From positions 1 to 64,000 of the forward strand of contig NZ_JASHKA010000001.1 in NCBI RefSeq assembly GCF_030732845.1: a DNA stretch of 64,000 bases, given 5' to 3'. The position numbers were made by a program, and so were the translations under genes. The notes below the pieces were generated by a model, which ran no database searches, was not told the origin of the DNA, and saw nothing but the letters and a program-made list of their open reading frames with translations. The stretch is from Roseibium sp. MMSF_3544. Its GTDB lineage: Bacteria > Pseudomonadota > Alphaproteobacteria > Rhizobiales > Stappiaceae. Shown here one piece after another: positions 1 through 9,497 of this stretch (within the stretch, counting starts at the first letter, position 1; every line of letters begins with the position of its first letter).

Positions 1-14
1 CCCCCGCGTCCATG

Positions 15-779
15 CTACAGGTTCATACCCCCGGAAATTTCAATGCGCTGACCCGTCATCCAGGCGGTCTGGCCTGCCAAAAGCGCTGCGATAGCGCCGC
101 CAATATCGTCCGGTTTGCCTGCGCGGCCCATAGCGGTCATCGATGCGATTGCCCTGTTTATTTCGGGAATGTCGCGCACTGCACCACCACCAAAATCCGT
201 TTCCACCGCGCCGGGAGCAATCGTGTTAACGGAAATCCCACGCGGTCCGAGTTCCTTGGCGAGGTAGCGGGTCAGCACTTCGATAGCGCCTTTCATCGTC
301 GCGTAGGCCGAATATCCCGGCAACGAGAACCGGGCGAGGCCGGACGAGACGTTCAAAATGCGTCCGCCATCCGAAACAAGCGGCAACAGCCGCTGCGTCA
401 GGAAAAAGACGCCTTTGACATGAACATTCATCAGCCGGTCAAAGTCTTCCTCTGAGGTCTCTTCGAACGGCTTGTTGAGCCCGAAGCCTGCATTGTTGAT
501 CAAATAGTCAAAGCTTTCCCGCTGCCAATTCGTTCGAAGGAGTTCCTGCAGTTGCACGCCGAACGCTTCGAAACCCATTGTTACCGACGTGTCCAGTTGC
601 ACCAGGGCAGCCTTTCCACCAGCAGAACCGATCTCGCGGACGACCGCTGCGGCTTCTGTTTTTCCGGTCCGGTAGGTCAGGATTGTGTCGATGTCGTTTT
701 GGGCAAGGTGAAGGGCAGTATTGCGTCCCAGCCCACGGCTTCCGCCGGTGATAAGCGCGATTTTTCGAATAGTGGCCAT
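15..779 (-). CDS. SDR family NAD(P)-dependent oxidoreductase
   Basis: A 254-aa classical short-chain dehydrogenase/reductase, expected to be a soluble Rossmann-fold enzyme that oxidises or reduces a hydroxyl/keto substrate with NAD(P)H. The N-terminal TGGSRGLG cofactor motif, the NNAG motif and the YATMK catalytic Tyr/Lys pair are all visible. The frame stays open upstream to 851, but the ATG at 779 is preceded by a GGAGAG ribosome site and begins directly with the beta-strand before the glycine motif, so it is preferred. It is transcribed away from the AraC gene at 949, the usual layout for a regulator and its target. The substrate cannot be told from sequence. Confidence 0.9.
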   Translation of the reverse strand: MATIRKIALITGGSRGLGRNTALHLAQNDIDTILTYRTGKTEAAAVVREIGSAGGKAALVQLDTSVTMGFEAFGVQLQELLRTNWQRESFDYLINNAGFGLNKPFEETSEEDFDRLMNVHVKGVFFLTQRLLPLVSDGGRILNVSSGLARFSLPGYSAYATMKGAIEVLTRYLAKELGPRGISVNTIAPGAVETDFGGGAVRDIPEINRAIASMTAMGRAGKPDDIGGAIAALLAGQTAWMTGQRIEISGGMNL

Positions 780-948
780 GTTTTCTCTCCTGGATTGGCG
801 TGTTGCCGAATGACCAAAAGATGGACTGTGATAGGGATATTTGCCTGCCAATTTCTCCAGAAAATCTGCCTGATTCTCTAATTTGTTTCATCGCTTTCTT
901 GTCATTGCCAGCTCAGCGGATTAACAAGAGAACGGAAAGGAGACAGAT

Positions 949-1854
949 GTGCAGATCGATGAATTGATACGAGAAATCATTAATTTTGCTGATCTATGCG
1001 CCGCAGGATCAGATCCCTTTCCGGTCGGCTTACCCGGTGTGACTTTAGTTCGTCAGCGGCGCCCGACCTATGTATACCCTGTGGTCTATCAACCCATTTT
1101 CTGCCTTGTTCTCCAGGGCGAGAAGCAAACCATGCTGGGCGACCGGCTGGTCCGGTTCGCACGCCTCCAATCCTTCGTTGTCGGATTGGATATGCCGGCG
1201 AAAGCGCAGGTGGTGAAGGCTAGTCCAAGGGAGCCATACGTAGCGTTGGCAGTCGAGCTGGATCTGAACCTGATCAACGAACTTGCGACGGCCGTTTCTC
1301 AAGGCGCTCTGGAAGATGAGCGGGCTCTTGCCGTTCAAAGTGGAGAAACCGAGGCGCCACTTGTCGATGCGATGCGGCGCATGTTCGATCTTCGGGACCG
1401 GCACGAGGCGCAACCTGTGCTCTTCCCGCTGATCCTGAAGGAAATCCACTATTGGTTGCTCGTCTCGGAGCAGGGAAGTCTTTTGCGCCAGCTTGCCAAA
1501 AAAGACAGTCATGCGGCGCGGATCTCAAAAGCCATTGCGGTCATCAAGGGTTGTTATTCTGCAGCTCTGCGGGTTGATGATCTTGCAGACGTCGCCGGCA
1601 TGAGCGTCTCAGGGTTCCACGCAAGTTTCAGGGAGATCACAGGGACGTCTCCGCTTCAGTTTCAAAAGCAGTTGCGTCTGATCGAAGCCAGACGATTGAT
1701 AAAATGGGAAAGGCTGCGGGTGGCAGAGGCGGCATATCATGTGGGGTACGAAAGCCCGACTCAGTTCAGCCGCGAGTATTCCAGGGTTTTTGGCGTTTCA
1801 CCGCGAAAGGACCGGACCGAAGTTCCGCACGATTTGGCGGAGCCCGCGGCATAG
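949..1854 (+). CDS. AraC family transcriptional regulator
   Basis: A 301-aa regulator with an AraC N-terminal cupin-like domain (about residues 25-175) and a C-terminal double helix-turn-helix (about 195-290), where the typical segment ending VGYESPTQFSREYSRVFG is seen. The start is GTG at 949, with AAGGAG six bases upstream; the ATG two bases earlier is in another frame and closes after six codons. It faces the SDR gene across 169 bp and probably controls it. AraC_N regulators of this kind often sit beside SDR or aldo-keto reductase genes, so an aldehyde- or stress-type inducer is plausible, but that is inference. Confidence 0.88.
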   Translation: MQIDELIREIINFADLCAAGSDPFPVGLPGVTLVRQRRPTYVYPVVYQPIFCLVLQGEKQTMLGDRLVRFARLQSFVVGLDMPAKAQVVKASPREPYVALAVELDLNLINELATAVSQGALEDERALAVQSGETEAPLVDAMRRMFDLRDRHEAQPVLFPLILKEIHYWLLVSEQGSLLRQLAKKDSHAARISKAIAVIKGCYSAALRVDDLADVAGMSVSGFHASFREITGTSPLQFQKQLRLIEARRLIKWERLRVAEAAYHVGYESPTQFSREYSRVFGVSPRKDRTEVPHDLAEPAA

Positions 1855-1986
1855 GGCGACTTGTATCAATCAGTTTGAGGATGCCGGTCAGTTTGTCACG
1901 CTGCCTGTCGGATTGCATCGCACCGCGCTACCGGTTTGTTCCGGTGTCATTGCCGCATCCCGTTCCGCTCGCTACGATAGCTTCCA

Positions 1987-2910
1987 ATGACAAGAACTTA
2001 TGCGATTGCCCTGACTTTCGGTTTTGTCGCCGCGTTCCTGATGGGCGCCAATTCCGTGATCGTGCGGTATCTGACAACCGACTTGCACGGACTTCAGATC
2101 GCGGTGTTCCGCTTGTGGATTGCGTGCTCCGTCATTTTTGTCATGCTCAAGTTATCCGGCCGGCGCCTTAACCTGTTTCGGTTCGACCGGTACACACTGC
2201 TTGCGAGCGCCGGCTTCACGCTGAACTACATCACCTTTCACATCGGTCTTGAACAGACCAGCGCAACAAACGCCATGGTGCTTGAGAACACAGCTCCATT
2301 TTTCGTGCTGCTGTTTCTTGTTGCCGCGGGCGTAGAAAGGGTTCGATGGTACGACGCCCTGGCAACCTTCATGGCGCTCGCCGGTGTTTATCTGACTGTC
2401 CGACACGACTTCGATGCCGGGGCAGGTGACAGCCTCATTGGAGACTTTTGGGAACTCGGAGCGGGTATTTCCTGGGCGATCTTCATCGTCGGAAGTGCGC
2501 GGGCGGTGAAAGAGACCAAGTCAACAATGGACCGCATGGAAGTCCTGTTGAAGATCCTGTTGCCAAGCGCCGTCGTGTTGTCACCCAGTTTGTTGCTCTA
2601 TCCATTGGGGGCAACCGCATCGGATGTCCTGTTCCTCGTTCTGCTCGGAGTCTTGTCCACCGCGCTCGGCTACTATCTTTGGTACGAAGCCATGGCGACA
2701 GTTTCGACCGTCACTGCGGCGCTTCTCGCCGTTCTGTCAGTGGTCTTTACATTCGTGATCGCCTATTTCGCCATCGGGGAGCAGATAACGCCCGACATGC
2801 TGATCGGCGGCGCGCTGATCATCACCGGAGTGGTGTTGCCGGGCCTCCTCAACACTCGGTCCAAGGCGCCTGTCGAAGAAGGCACCGTGAGCGAACCTGA
2901 TGATGGCTGA
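1987..2910 (+). CDS. DMT family transporter (EamA)
   Basis: A 307-aa inner-membrane protein with about ten hydrophobic segments arranged as two EamA repeats (roughly residues 8-137 and 150-285), the pattern of the drug/metabolite transporter superfamily. These are usually exporters of amino acids or other small metabolites, and the substrate cannot be predicted. The second repeat carries the typical LGYYLWYEA segment. It stands alone after the AraC gene (132-bp gap) and ends 12 bp before the convergent PhzF-like gene. Confidence 0.87.
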   Translation: MTRTYAIALTFGFVAAFLMGANSVIVRYLTTDLHGLQIAVFRLWIACSVIFVMLKLSGRRLNLFRFDRYTLLASAGFTLNYITFHIGLEQTSATNAMVLENTAPFFVLLFLVAAGVERVRWYDALATFMALAGVYLTVRHDFDAGAGDSLIGDFWELGAGISWAIFIVGSARAVKETKSTMDRMEVLLKILLPSAVVLSPSLLLYPLGATASDVLFLVLLGVLSTALGYYLWYEAMATVSTVTAALLAVLSVVFTFVIAYFAIGEQITPDMLIGGALIITGVVLPGLLNTRSKAPVEEGTVSEPDDG

Positions 2911-2922
2911 TTCAGCGGATTT

Positions 2923-3834
2923 TCAGACGAACAACTCGCCTCGAGCCACAAGGGTGGCCTGACCACCGATGCGGACCGCGTGCATGCCACCGTTTTCGAT
3001 GTCGATCCCAAGGTCGATCAGCGACGGGCGTCCCATTTCGAAGCCTTGCTCAATGCGAATATGATGGGTTCCTTCCGTCAGGCCGTCATAAAAATGAACG
3101 ACGCCGGCGAAGGCGGCGGCTGCCGAGCCGGTTGCCGGATCCTCTAATATGCCCATTTCCGGAGCGAACAGACGTGCATGGAATGCGCTATCGTGAGACC
3201 GGGTTTCCCGGCAGTAGACATAGGCATCGTTGTGATCGTCCTTGCCGAAACCGGCCTTCCACATGGCCGTGACCGGCTTGGCCCTCGACAGCGCGTCCAG
3301 ATCCCTGACGGGCACGAAATTGAAGGGCGGGCCCACGCGGAAACGCGACGGCGCGTGGTTTTCAAACCCGATGTCCGTTGGCTCCAGGTCAAGCGCCGCG
3401 GCGATCAGCTCGACATTCACGGTCGGACCCGCCGGCTCCGGAAGGTTGGGCACATCGAATTCGGCGAACGCTGCCGCGTTCTGTCGAAGAATAACCGCAC
3501 AGCGCACTGTGCCGATCTTCTGTTTCAGGACCACCACCGCGTCCTGCTCACCGTCGATATCGCCAAATCGCTCGGTTGCCAGCAAAATGGCGGTTCCAAC
3601 GGTTGGGTGACCGGCGAAGGGAAGCTCAACCTTTGGCGTAAAGATACGCATGCTGGCCGACTGGCCCGGATTTTCCGGCGGAAACACGAAGACCGTCTCG
3701 GACAGATTGAACTCGGCTGCGATCTTTTGCATCTGCTCGTCGCTCAGACCGTCGGAGTCCAGTACCACCGCAAGCGGATTGCCGGCGAGGAGTGTGTTCG
3801 TGAAGACATCCAAGATCGCGTAGCGGCGGCCCAT
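2923..3834 (-). CDS. PhzF family isomerase/epimerase-like protein
   Basis: A 303-aa PhzF-fold protein (diaminopimelate-epimerase-like double barrel). The family includes the phenazine isomerase PhzF and many uncharacterised isomerases. Seen here are the family start ([19 protein letters not shown]), the catalytic Glu in FNLSETVFV and the C-terminal [13 protein letters not shown] phosphate/anion-binding motif. ATG 3834 is chosen over the upstream frame because CCAAGGAGAA lies just before it and the family begins there. No phenazine cluster is nearby, so a housekeeping or detoxification role is more likely than phenazine synthesis. Confidence 0.88.
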   Translation of the reverse strand: MGRRYAILDVFTNTLLAGNPLAVVLDSDGLSDEQMQKIAAEFNLSETVFVFPPENPGQSASMRIFTPKVELPFAGHPTVGTAILLATERFGDIDGEQDAVVVLKQKIGTVRCAVILRQNAAAFAEFDVPNLPEPAGPTVNVELIAAALDLEPTDIGFENHAPSRFRVGPPFNFVPVRDLDALSRAKPVTAMWKAGFGKDDHNDAYVYCRETRSHDSAFHARLFAPEMGILEDPATGSAAAAFAGVVHFYDGLTEGTHHIRIEQGFEMGRPSLIDLGIDIENGGMHAVRIGGQATLVARGELFV

Positions 3835-3942
3835 ATTGTTTTCTCCTTGGAAGAACGCCTGAATTGAGTTTCTGAGGTGAGCGGACTTTTGCATTTCTTC
3901 GCGGGTCCCGCCAGCCCTTAGTGGTTGTTCTTGGTGAACAAA

Positions 3943-5127
3943 TCATTGACTGCCCGCCGCAACGTCACCCTCGTGTTCCCGCAGGAGGTACTCCCCGATA
4001 TCACGCGCAAAGGGCATGGTTGCAGGGTCGCAAAGGTCAGCATGCGAACGGATAATGCGAATGTCGGCAAGCTCCTGCTCGTCGGATGCGCGCGAGAATT
4101 CGAGCATCTGCGCGCTGAGGTCCGCTGCAGACTTGTCGCTGTCAAAAACCTGGGCGATCGATATGCGTGGGCCGTCGAAGGCGACCAGCAACTCTGCCTT
4201 CAACATGTCAGCGCCCTTCAAGCCGGTTTCTTCTTCCAGCTCGCGGTCGATCGCACTCAAAACGTCAACTTCGCCGTCAGGCGTCAAATCGTTCAGATCG
4301 AGATTTCCGCCAGGGGGATAAATCATGCCGGCTGTCGCCGTGTGTGCGCCCATCACTCCGTAAAGCAGTGCGCCGTCGCGCGAGCGCAAAATCGCGGAGC
4401 CGAAAAGATTGAAGGCTGACGCATCCGGAGCGCCCCAGTCACGCCAGGCGATGTGGGCTGCATAACTGCTCTCGGAGAACTGCCCTTTCAAGAAGCCATC
4501 CTCAAACTCGAAACGTGTCAGCTTCAACGTGCGGCCGTTCCAAAGCATCGCAATTCGTTTCTTCGCACTCTCGAAATAACTTGCAATCTCTCGTTCGTTT
4601 TCGAGTTCGAACCGCCAGGGATTGCCGGAAAGCCGCAAATCGAGACCCGTGACCTCAAAGACGCTGGGCGGCAGCACTTTTTCCATCAGAGGTATGTCGT
4701 CGCCGGGCGACATTTCACTCGCGCGGGTATCGAGTGTTCTGTACCCGCGTTTCTCATAGAACGAACCAGCGTACGTATCGGCTTCCAGATAAAGCCGTTT
4801 CAGCCGTTTTGTCCGCGCCGTGTCCTCGGCGCGTTTCAAAAGCAGGCTGCCGATCCCCTGACCATGAACTTCAGGGGCAACAAAAAGATAGTCGACAAGA
4901 AGCGTGTCTTCGTCTTGTTGGGCAACGCCCGAAAACGCGACCGGGATGCCGTCCTGCTCTGCGACGGTGACCTGCAAGGATCGGATGGTCGCTTCCCGGA
5001 TATGCCAGGCCTCGACGAACTCAGCCATCTTGTCGTCCGGATAGCCCCACGAGGCCTTGGCGCGGTGGAGAATATCCGTCAGGGCAGGAGCGTCGGCTGT
5101 GATGGCGGGACGAAGTTTGAGAGGCAT
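3943..5127 (-). CDS. GNAT acetyltransferase-Nudix fusion protein
   Basis: A 394-aa two-domain protein. Residues 1-150 are a GNAT N-acetyltransferase with the acetyl-CoA loop VHGQGIGSLLL and the usual GSFYEKRGYR end. Residues about 165-385 form a Nudix-like domain: a GGNLDLND stretch followed by the helix RELEEETGL, which matches REUXEEXGU of the Nudix box. The upstream G-x5-E part is shifted by one residue, so the box is slightly irregular. The fusion joins acyl transfer to nucleoside-diphosphate-derivative hydrolysis in one cytosolic protein. The reaction is not known. It is monocistronic, 108 bp before the PhzF-like gene on the same strand. Confidence 0.82.
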   Translation of the reverse strand: MPLKLRPAITADAPALTDILHRAKASWGYPDDKMAEFVEAWHIREATIRSLQVTVAEQDGIPVAFSGVAQQDEDTLLVDYLFVAPEVHGQGIGSLLLKRAEDTARTKRLKRLYLEADTYAGSFYEKRGYRTLDTRASEMSPGDDIPLMEKVLPPSVFEVTGLDLRLSGNPWRFELENEREIASYFESAKKRIAMLWNGRTLKLTRFEFEDGFLKGQFSESSYAAHIAWRDWGAPDASAFNLFGSAILRSRDGALLYGVMGAHTATAGMIYPPGGNLDLNDLTPDGEVDVLSAIDRELEEETGLKGADMLKAELLVAFDGPRISIAQVFDSDKSAADLSAQMLEFSRASDEQELADIRIIRSHADLCDPATMPFARDIGEYLLREHEGDVAAGSQ

Positions 5128-5300
5128 GGCTGTCCGGGCTGAAAAAGGTCAGGACAGCGGTAGCCAGACTTTGTGAAGGTTACAAGGCAATACGGAGAGT
5201 GATTTTAGGCGGAACGTTTGATCCAATAGCTGCCTTTCAGAAAATTCCGGGATTTCGCAAGAATCACGGCCTAACTCGGAAAGCTGAAACGTGGTGACTT

Positions 5301-5405
5301 GTCATCCCGGCTGCCGCGAACCGGAAGGCCGGGATCCAGTAGACAGAAGCTTTTCAAACTAAGCCCGGCACTTGTTTCTGGATTCTTGCCTTCGCAGGAA
5401 TGACG
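5301..5405. repeat. Palindromic intergenic repeat element
   Basis: The left end begins GTCATCCCGG and the right end, read on the other strand, begins GTCATTCCTGCGAAGG. Inner arms CCGGGATCCAG and CTGGATTC complete an imperfect inverted structure of about 105 bp. Elements with this GTCATTCC...GAATCCAG layout are common between genes in alphaproteobacteria. It is non-coding. Confidence 0.6.
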
Positions 5406-5455
5406 AGAAGTGCGACTGATCCGCAAGCGAGACGTCATCGGTCACCACTTTCTCT

Positions 5456-5502
5456 CACCGGATGAACGTGCCGTTCAGCAGTTCTGCGACTGCCTGGACG
5501 AG
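5456..5502 (-). pseudogene. Remnant of a pirin gene 3' end
   Basis: These 47 bases match 6121-6167, the last codons and stop of the intact pirin gene, at 44 of 47 positions. Read on the minus strand they still give LVQAVAELLNGTFIR and a stop, against [15 protein letters not shown] in the intact gene. The rest of the gene is absent. This is a fossil of a duplication or of a lost paralogue. Confidence 0.7.
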
Positions 5503-5503
5503 A

Positions 5504-5559
5504 CCTGTCTTGGTTCAGAGCGAGCGGCATGGATGCCATGGTCAAGCTACGGCATGACC
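5504..5559. repeat. Short repeat B, copy 1
   Basis: Imperfect copy of 5952-6006. The shared parts are CTGTCTTGGT and the core GGCATGGATGCCATGGTC, followed by GGCATGACC. The core is itself a near-palindrome around GGATGCC. It directly follows the pirin fossil. Confidence 0.65.
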
Positions 5560-5601
5560 GAGCGGTGTGAGTTTAAGCTTCTTTCATAAACGCCACACGT
5601 A

Positions 5602-5635
5602 GTCATTGCAGGGTTTGACCCTGCAATCCATGTCG
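5602..5635. repeat. Short palindromic repeat C, copy 1
   Basis: Imperfect copy of 6051-6084, of the form GTCATTGC-GGG-TTGA-C-GCAATCCA. The inner TTGCAGGG...CCCTGCAA arms form a hairpin. It lies just before the GIY-YIG gene. Confidence 0.65.
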
Positions 5636-5649
5636 TTTCCCATCCCTCC

Positions 5650-5940
5650 ATGAAACGCTATTGGGTATACATCCTCACGAGCCGAAAGAACGGAACGCTG
5701 TACACCGGCGTTACAAACGATCTCGTAAGGAGGCTCTTCGAGCACCAAAACGGCCATGGTTCGAAATTCGCAGCGCGATATGGGGCAATTCGATTTGTAT
5801 GGTATGAGGAACATCCAATCGATGGTCAGGCAATCGCACGTGAAAAGGCAATCAAGTCCTGGCCCAGGAAATGGAAGATCGACCTGATCGAAGGCATGAA
5901 TCTCGAGTGGTACGACCTAAAAAGGTTTCTGAATGCGTGA
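5650..5940 (+). CDS. GIY-YIG nuclease family protein (UPF0213-like)
   Basis: A 96-aa single-domain GIY-YIG protein. The VYIL and LYTGV strands stand for GIY and YIG, followed by the conserved Arg/His in VRRLFEHQNG and the Glu-containing helix AREKAIKSWPRKWK with the late Asn in EGMNLEW. Family members are small stand-alone nucleases of unclear cellular role, known in many copies in alphaproteobacterial genomes. It is bracketed by repeat copies B/C on both sides, which suggests that gene and repeats moved or duplicated together. Confidence 0.88.
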   Translation: MKRYWVYILTSRKNGTLYTGVTNDLVRRLFEHQNGHGSKFAARYGAIRFVWYEEHPIDGQAIAREKAIKSWPRKWKIDLIEGMNLEWYDLKRFLNA

Positions 5941-5951
5941 ACTTGCCGGAT

Positions 5952-6006
5952 CTGTCTTGGTGCGGAGCGAACGGCATGGATGCCATGGTCGGGCCATGGC
6001 ATGACC
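5952..6006. repeat. Short repeat B, copy 2
   Basis: Partner of 5504-5559. The near-palindromic core GGCATGGATGCCATGGTC is intact. It starts 12 bp after the GIY-YIG stop codon. Confidence 0.65.
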
Positions 6007-6050
6007 TCGGCTGATTGAAGTCTCGTCACCAGCAAAAATCTCATTTTCAG

Positions 6051-6084
6051 GTCATTGCGGGACTTGATCTGGCAATCCAAGCCA
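6051..6084. repeat. Short palindromic repeat C, copy 2
   Basis: Partner of 5602-5635, with the hairpin arms less perfect (GTCATTGCGGGACTTGATC, then GGCAATCCA). It lies between repeat B copy 2 and the stop of the pirin gene. Confidence 0.6.
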
Positions 6085-6119
6085 TTTCGTTGCAGCTGGC
6101 AGCAATGTTTGAGAATGCA

Positions 6120-7022
6120 TCACCGGATGAACGTGCCGTTCTGCAGTTCTGTGACTGCCTGGACCAGTTCGTCGCGGGTGTTCATGACGATAGGGCCATG
6201 CCAGGCAACGGGCTCCTTGATCGGAGCGCCGGAGACAAGCAGGAAACGGATGCCTTCCTCGCCTGCCTGAACAACAATCTCATCACCCGTTCCGAAGATG
6301 ACGAGCGTCCGGTCACCGGTCTGGTCGCGGATCTTCAGCTCCTCTCCGCCGAATTCTTTTTCGGTCAAAACCCCGAAAGGATCCGATGCCCCTTCAAATG
6401 TGCCGGAGCCTTCAAAGACATAAGCGAAAGTTTGCTTGTAAGTGTCTACCTTGAAACGCTTTTTCTGACCTGCCGGGACATGGATATCAAGATATTGCGG
6501 TTCTGCCGCGATCCCGTCCACCGGTCCGCGTTTGCCCCAGAACGCGCCGCAAATGATCCGCGCGGACGTGCCGTCGTCATCCGTCACCACCGGAATGTCA
6601 GTCGCCGCGACGTCCTGGTAGCGCGGTTCGGTCATTTTCAGGGAGGACGGCAGGTTCGCCCAGAGCTGGAATCCGTGCATGCGTCCCTTGGCATCTCCTT
6701 TTGGCATTTCCTGGTGCATGATGCCGCGTCCGGCTGTCATCCATTGAACGTCGCCGGCACCCAGATCGCCCTTGTTGCCGAGGCTGTCGCCATGCTCAAC
6801 CGTGCCTGCAAGGACATATGTGATCGTTTCAATGCCCCGGTGCGGATGCCACGGAAATCCGGCCAGATAGTCTTCGGGCCGGTCGTTGCGGAAATCGTCG
6901 AGCAGCAGGAACGGATCAAGCATCTCAGGGTCCTGAAAGCCGAACACCCGTTCGAGTTTGACACCCGCTCCTTCCAGGGTTGGCTGCGTTGAACCGATAT
7001 GCGTGACCGGACGGATTGACAT
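6120..7022 (-). CDS. Pirin family protein
   Basis: A 300-aa bicupin of the pirin family, which includes quercetin 2,3-dioxygenase-like enzymes and iron-dependent redox sensors. The N-terminal cupin holds the metal ligands: HPH in [11 protein letters not shown], a further His in GTVEHGDS, and the His/Glu pair in MHQEMP. The longer open frame to 7232 is rejected because family homology starts at MSIRPV and AAAAAGGACC precedes that ATG. It is transcribed divergently from the ABC exporter operon, 237 bp away. Its last codons are duplicated as a fossil at 5456-5502. Confidence 0.9.
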   Translation of the reverse strand: MSIRPVTHIGSTQPTLEGAGVKLERVFGFQDPEMLDPFLLLDDFRNDRPEDYLAGFPWHPHRGIETITYVLAGTVEHGDSLGNKGDLGAGDVQWMTAGRGIMHQEMPKGDAKGRMHGFQLWANLPSSLKMTEPRYQDVAATDIPVVTDDDGTSARIICGAFWGKRGPVDGIAAEPQYLDIHVPAGQKKRFKVDTYKQTFAYVFEGSGTFEGASDPFGVLTEKEFGGEELKIRDQTGDRTLVIFGTGDEIVVQAGEEGIRFLLVSGAPIKEPVAWHGPIVMNTRDELVQAVTELQNGTFIR

Positions 7023-7259
7023 CGATGTGGTCCTTTTTGCCGAAACTGCTTTCTCCGCAAGATAGCGTTTGAGCGCGGAAAACCTAGGCGGGCCGGGACG
7101 AACGCAGTGTTTCTTGAGGGGAAACAATCTGTGAGGGCATTTGTTGCCAAACCATGCAATGCGGAAAGCTTGCATCTTGCGACAGGCTTGCCCACATGCG
7201 AGGTTGCCCTGCCAGTTTGGCCGTCTGGTCAAATAAATTACTCAATCGGTTTGAATTTC

Positions 7260-8183
7260 ATGGCCCCGATACTGTCCGTCCGCGACCTGGAAAAGACCTA
7301 CGATGGTGGTTTCCAGGCTCTCAAGTCCGTGTCCCTGGATATTCTGGAGGGCGAGGTTTTTGCGCTGCTTGGTCCGAACGGCGCCGGCAAAACGACCTTG
7401 ATCAGCACGATTTGCGGGCTTGTCCGGCCGACTTCGGGGACCATCCAGGTTGGCGGGTACGATGCGTTGACGGAATTCAGGGCGGCCCGGCGCCTCATCG
7501 GACTTGTGCCTCAGGAAATGCCGACGGCACCGTTTGAAATCGTCGGGGATACGGTCGCCCTGAGCCGCGGTCTTTTCGGTTTGCCGCCGGACAAGGACCT
7601 TATTGAGAAAATCCTGAAAGACCTGACGCTCTGGGAGAAACGCAAAAACCCGATCATGGCGCTGTCAGGCGGCATGAAGCGAAGGCTTCTGGTTGCCAAG
7701 GCTCTTTCCCACGAACCGAGAATTCTCTTTCTTGACGAACCCACAGCAGGGGTCGATGTGGAACTGCGCCACGATATGTGGCGCATTGTCAGCGAGCTGA
7801 AGGAGCGCGGCGTCACGATCATCCTGACGACGCACTACATCGAAGAAGCCGAAGAAATGGCAGATAGGGTTGGTGTCATCAACAAGGGCGAAATCATCCT
7901 CGTGGAGGAAAAGGCGGAACTGATGCGCAAGCTGGGGCGCAAGCTGCTCACCCTGAACCTGACGCAGCCCCTGAGCGCTGTTCCCGAAAGTCTGGCGCGT
8001 TACGATCTATTGCTCGAAGACGACGGGACACGGCTCACCTATACCTACGACACCCATGCCGAACGCACCGGCATCACCTCGCTTCTGACTGACCTTTCGG
8101 AGGCGGGGGTGAGATTTCAGGATCTTCAGACCGACCAGTCATCGCTTGAAGACATATTCGTCGATCTGGTCAAGCAGCGGTGA
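7260..8183 (+). CDS. ABC-2 type exporter, ATP-binding protein
   Basis: A 307-aa ATPase subunit of an ABC-2 exporter. Walker A is GPNGAGKTT (residues 38-46), the signature is LSGGMKRRL, Walker B is [12 protein letters not shown], and the switch His is in [15 protein letters not shown]. The C-terminal 80 residues are the usual extension of the drug/daunorubicin-type (DrrA/YadG) group. ATG 7260 fits the family start; no good ribosome site is seen, so the start is less certain. It forms one transcription unit with the GNAT gene and the permease that follow. The exported compound is unknown. Confidence 0.9.
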   Translation: MAPILSVRDLEKTYDGGFQALKSVSLDILEGEVFALLGPNGAGKTTLISTICGLVRPTSGTIQVGGYDALTEFRAARRLIGLVPQEMPTAPFEIVGDTVALSRGLFGLPPDKDLIEKILKDLTLWEKRKNPIMALSGGMKRRLLVAKALSHEPRILFLDEPTAGVDVELRHDMWRIVSELKERGVTIILTTHYIEEAEEMADRVGVINKGEIILVEEKAELMRKLGRKLLTLNLTQPLSAVPESLARYDLLLEDDGTRLTYTYDTHAERTGITSLLTDLSEAGVRFQDLQTDQSSLEDIFVDLVKQR

Positions 8184-8189
8184 GGCACC

Positions 8190-8708
8190 ATGGCAGCTGA
8201 CTATTCCATCCGGCTGGCGAGGTTGAGCGACAAAGACGCCCTGACCGACCTTTCCATGCGCTCCAAACAGTCCAACGGATATGATGACGCGTTCATGGCG
8301 CAGTGTGCCGACGAACTGCGTGTCCTGGATGACTGGATCACCGGCAACGATTTCTGGCTTGCCGAGACAGCGGACGGGCAGATCGTCGGGTGCATCAGGC
8401 TGTCGAGCGAGGGTGACGGCGTTGGAGAGCTCGAAACATGTTTTGTCGATCCCGCCTGGAAGGGAAGGGGCGTCGGTAAAAGCCTGTTTGAGCAACTCGC
8501 CGGGAAGGCAAGGGCGATCGGGTTGACAACGGTCGGTGTGGATTCCGACCCTTATGCGGAGCCGTTTTATGCCCGCATGGGCTTTCGCACGATTGGCCGG
8601 ACACCTTCGGGTTCCATCGCCGGACGGACGCTGCCGCGAATGGAACTGACAATGGACGGCGGGAAGGCCACGGTGCCGGAAACAAAGATGGAAACAGGTA
8701 GCCAATGA
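8190..8708 (+). CDS. GNAT family N-acetyltransferase
   Basis: A 172-aa single-domain GNAT protein with the acetyl-CoA loop [14 protein letters not shown] and the terminal [10 protein letters not shown] segment. It lies between the two subunit genes of an ABC-2 exporter: 6 bp after the ATPase, and overlapping the permease start by four bases (ATGA). It is therefore translationally coupled to the permease. That placement suggests it modifies the exported substrate or the transporter, but the acceptor is unknown. Confidence 0.88.
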   Translation: MAADYSIRLARLSDKDALTDLSMRSKQSNGYDDAFMAQCADELRVLDDWITGNDFWLAETADGQIVGCIRLSSEGDGVGELETCFVDPAWKGRGVGKSLFEQLAGKARAIGLTTVGVDSDPYAEPFYARMGFRTIGRTPSGSIAGRTLPRMELTMDGGKATVPETKMETGSQ

Positions 8709-9466
8709 ACTTCGGAGCGGTCAAAGCGATTTACATCTCCGAGATGGCGCGGACAAGGCGCACCCTGATGCAGAGTGTGATATCCCCCGTGATCTCGACC
8801 GTGCTTTATTTCGTCGTCTTCGGTGCGGCCATCGGGTCGCGAATTTCCGAAGTCGACGGCGTCAGCTATGGTGCGTTCATCGTGCCTGGACTGATCATGC
8901 TGTCCTTGATGACCCAGAGCCTTTCGAATGCGTCATTCGGCATTTATTTCCCGCGTTTTACAGGCACGATCTTCGAGGTCCTTTCCGCGCCTGTTTCCTA
9001 TCTGGAAATCACGATCGCCTATGTGGGTGCGGCAGCGACGAAATCCATCCTTGTCGGGCTGATCATCCTGATCACGGCCAACTTTTTCGTCGATATCGAG
9101 GTTCAGCACCCGATCTGGATGATTACGTTCTTCCTGCTGACCGCAATCACCTTTGCCCTGCTCGGCTTCATCATCGGCATCTGGGCGGACAATTTCGAGA
9201 AGCTGCAATTCGTGCCGCTTTTGATCGTTACGCCGCTGGCTTTTCTCGGCGGCAGCTTTTATTCGATCAACATGTTGCCCGAGTTCTGGCAGACCGTGAC
9301 GCTCATCAATCCGGTTGTCTACCTGATCTCCGGGTTCCGCTGGAGTTTTTATGGACAGGCAGATGTGAGCCTCTGGCTTTCACTTGTGGCAACAATGGTT
9401 TTCCTGTTCGGATCGCTGGCGGTGGTGCATTGGATATTCAAGACAGGCTACCGTTTGAAGGCCTGA
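8705..9466 (+). CDS. ABC-2 type exporter, permease protein
   Basis: A 253-aa membrane protein with about six hydrophobic segments and the ABC-2 permease signature near the middle ([14 protein letters not shown], then an extended core helix). It pairs with the ATPase at 7260. The start ATG overlaps the GNAT stop. It resembles the YadH/DrrB group used for export of lipophilic compounds or surface glycans. The substrate cannot be assigned. Confidence 0.9.
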   Translation: MNFGAVKAIYISEMARTRRTLMQSVISPVISTVLYFVVFGAAIGSRISEVDGVSYGAFIVPGLIMLSLMTQSLSNASFGIYFPRFTGTIFEVLSAPVSYLEITIAYVGAAATKSILVGLIILITANFFVDIEVQHPIWMITFFLLTAITFALLGFIIGIWADNFEKLQFVPLLIVTPLAFLGGSFYSINMLPEFWQTVTLINPVVYLISGFRWSFYGQADVSLWLSLVATMVFLFGSLAVVHWIFKTGYRLKA

Positions 9467-9497
9467 GCCCGGCGGCACTAAATTCGTGAGAGGTTTG

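Larger units (their letters stand above)
5128..5649. other. Gene-free, repeat-rich intergenic stretch
   Basis: No convincing gene. It holds a palindromic intergenic repeat (5301-5405), a fossil copy of the end of a pirin gene (5456-5502) and two short repeats (5504-5559 and 5602-5635) that recur on the other side of the GIY-YIG gene. Promoters for the flanking genes must lie here but none is clear. Confidence 0.7.

Noticed and set aside
6015-6992. 325-aa open frame on the plus strand
   Set aside because: Antisense to the pirin gene, and begins inside repeat sequence.
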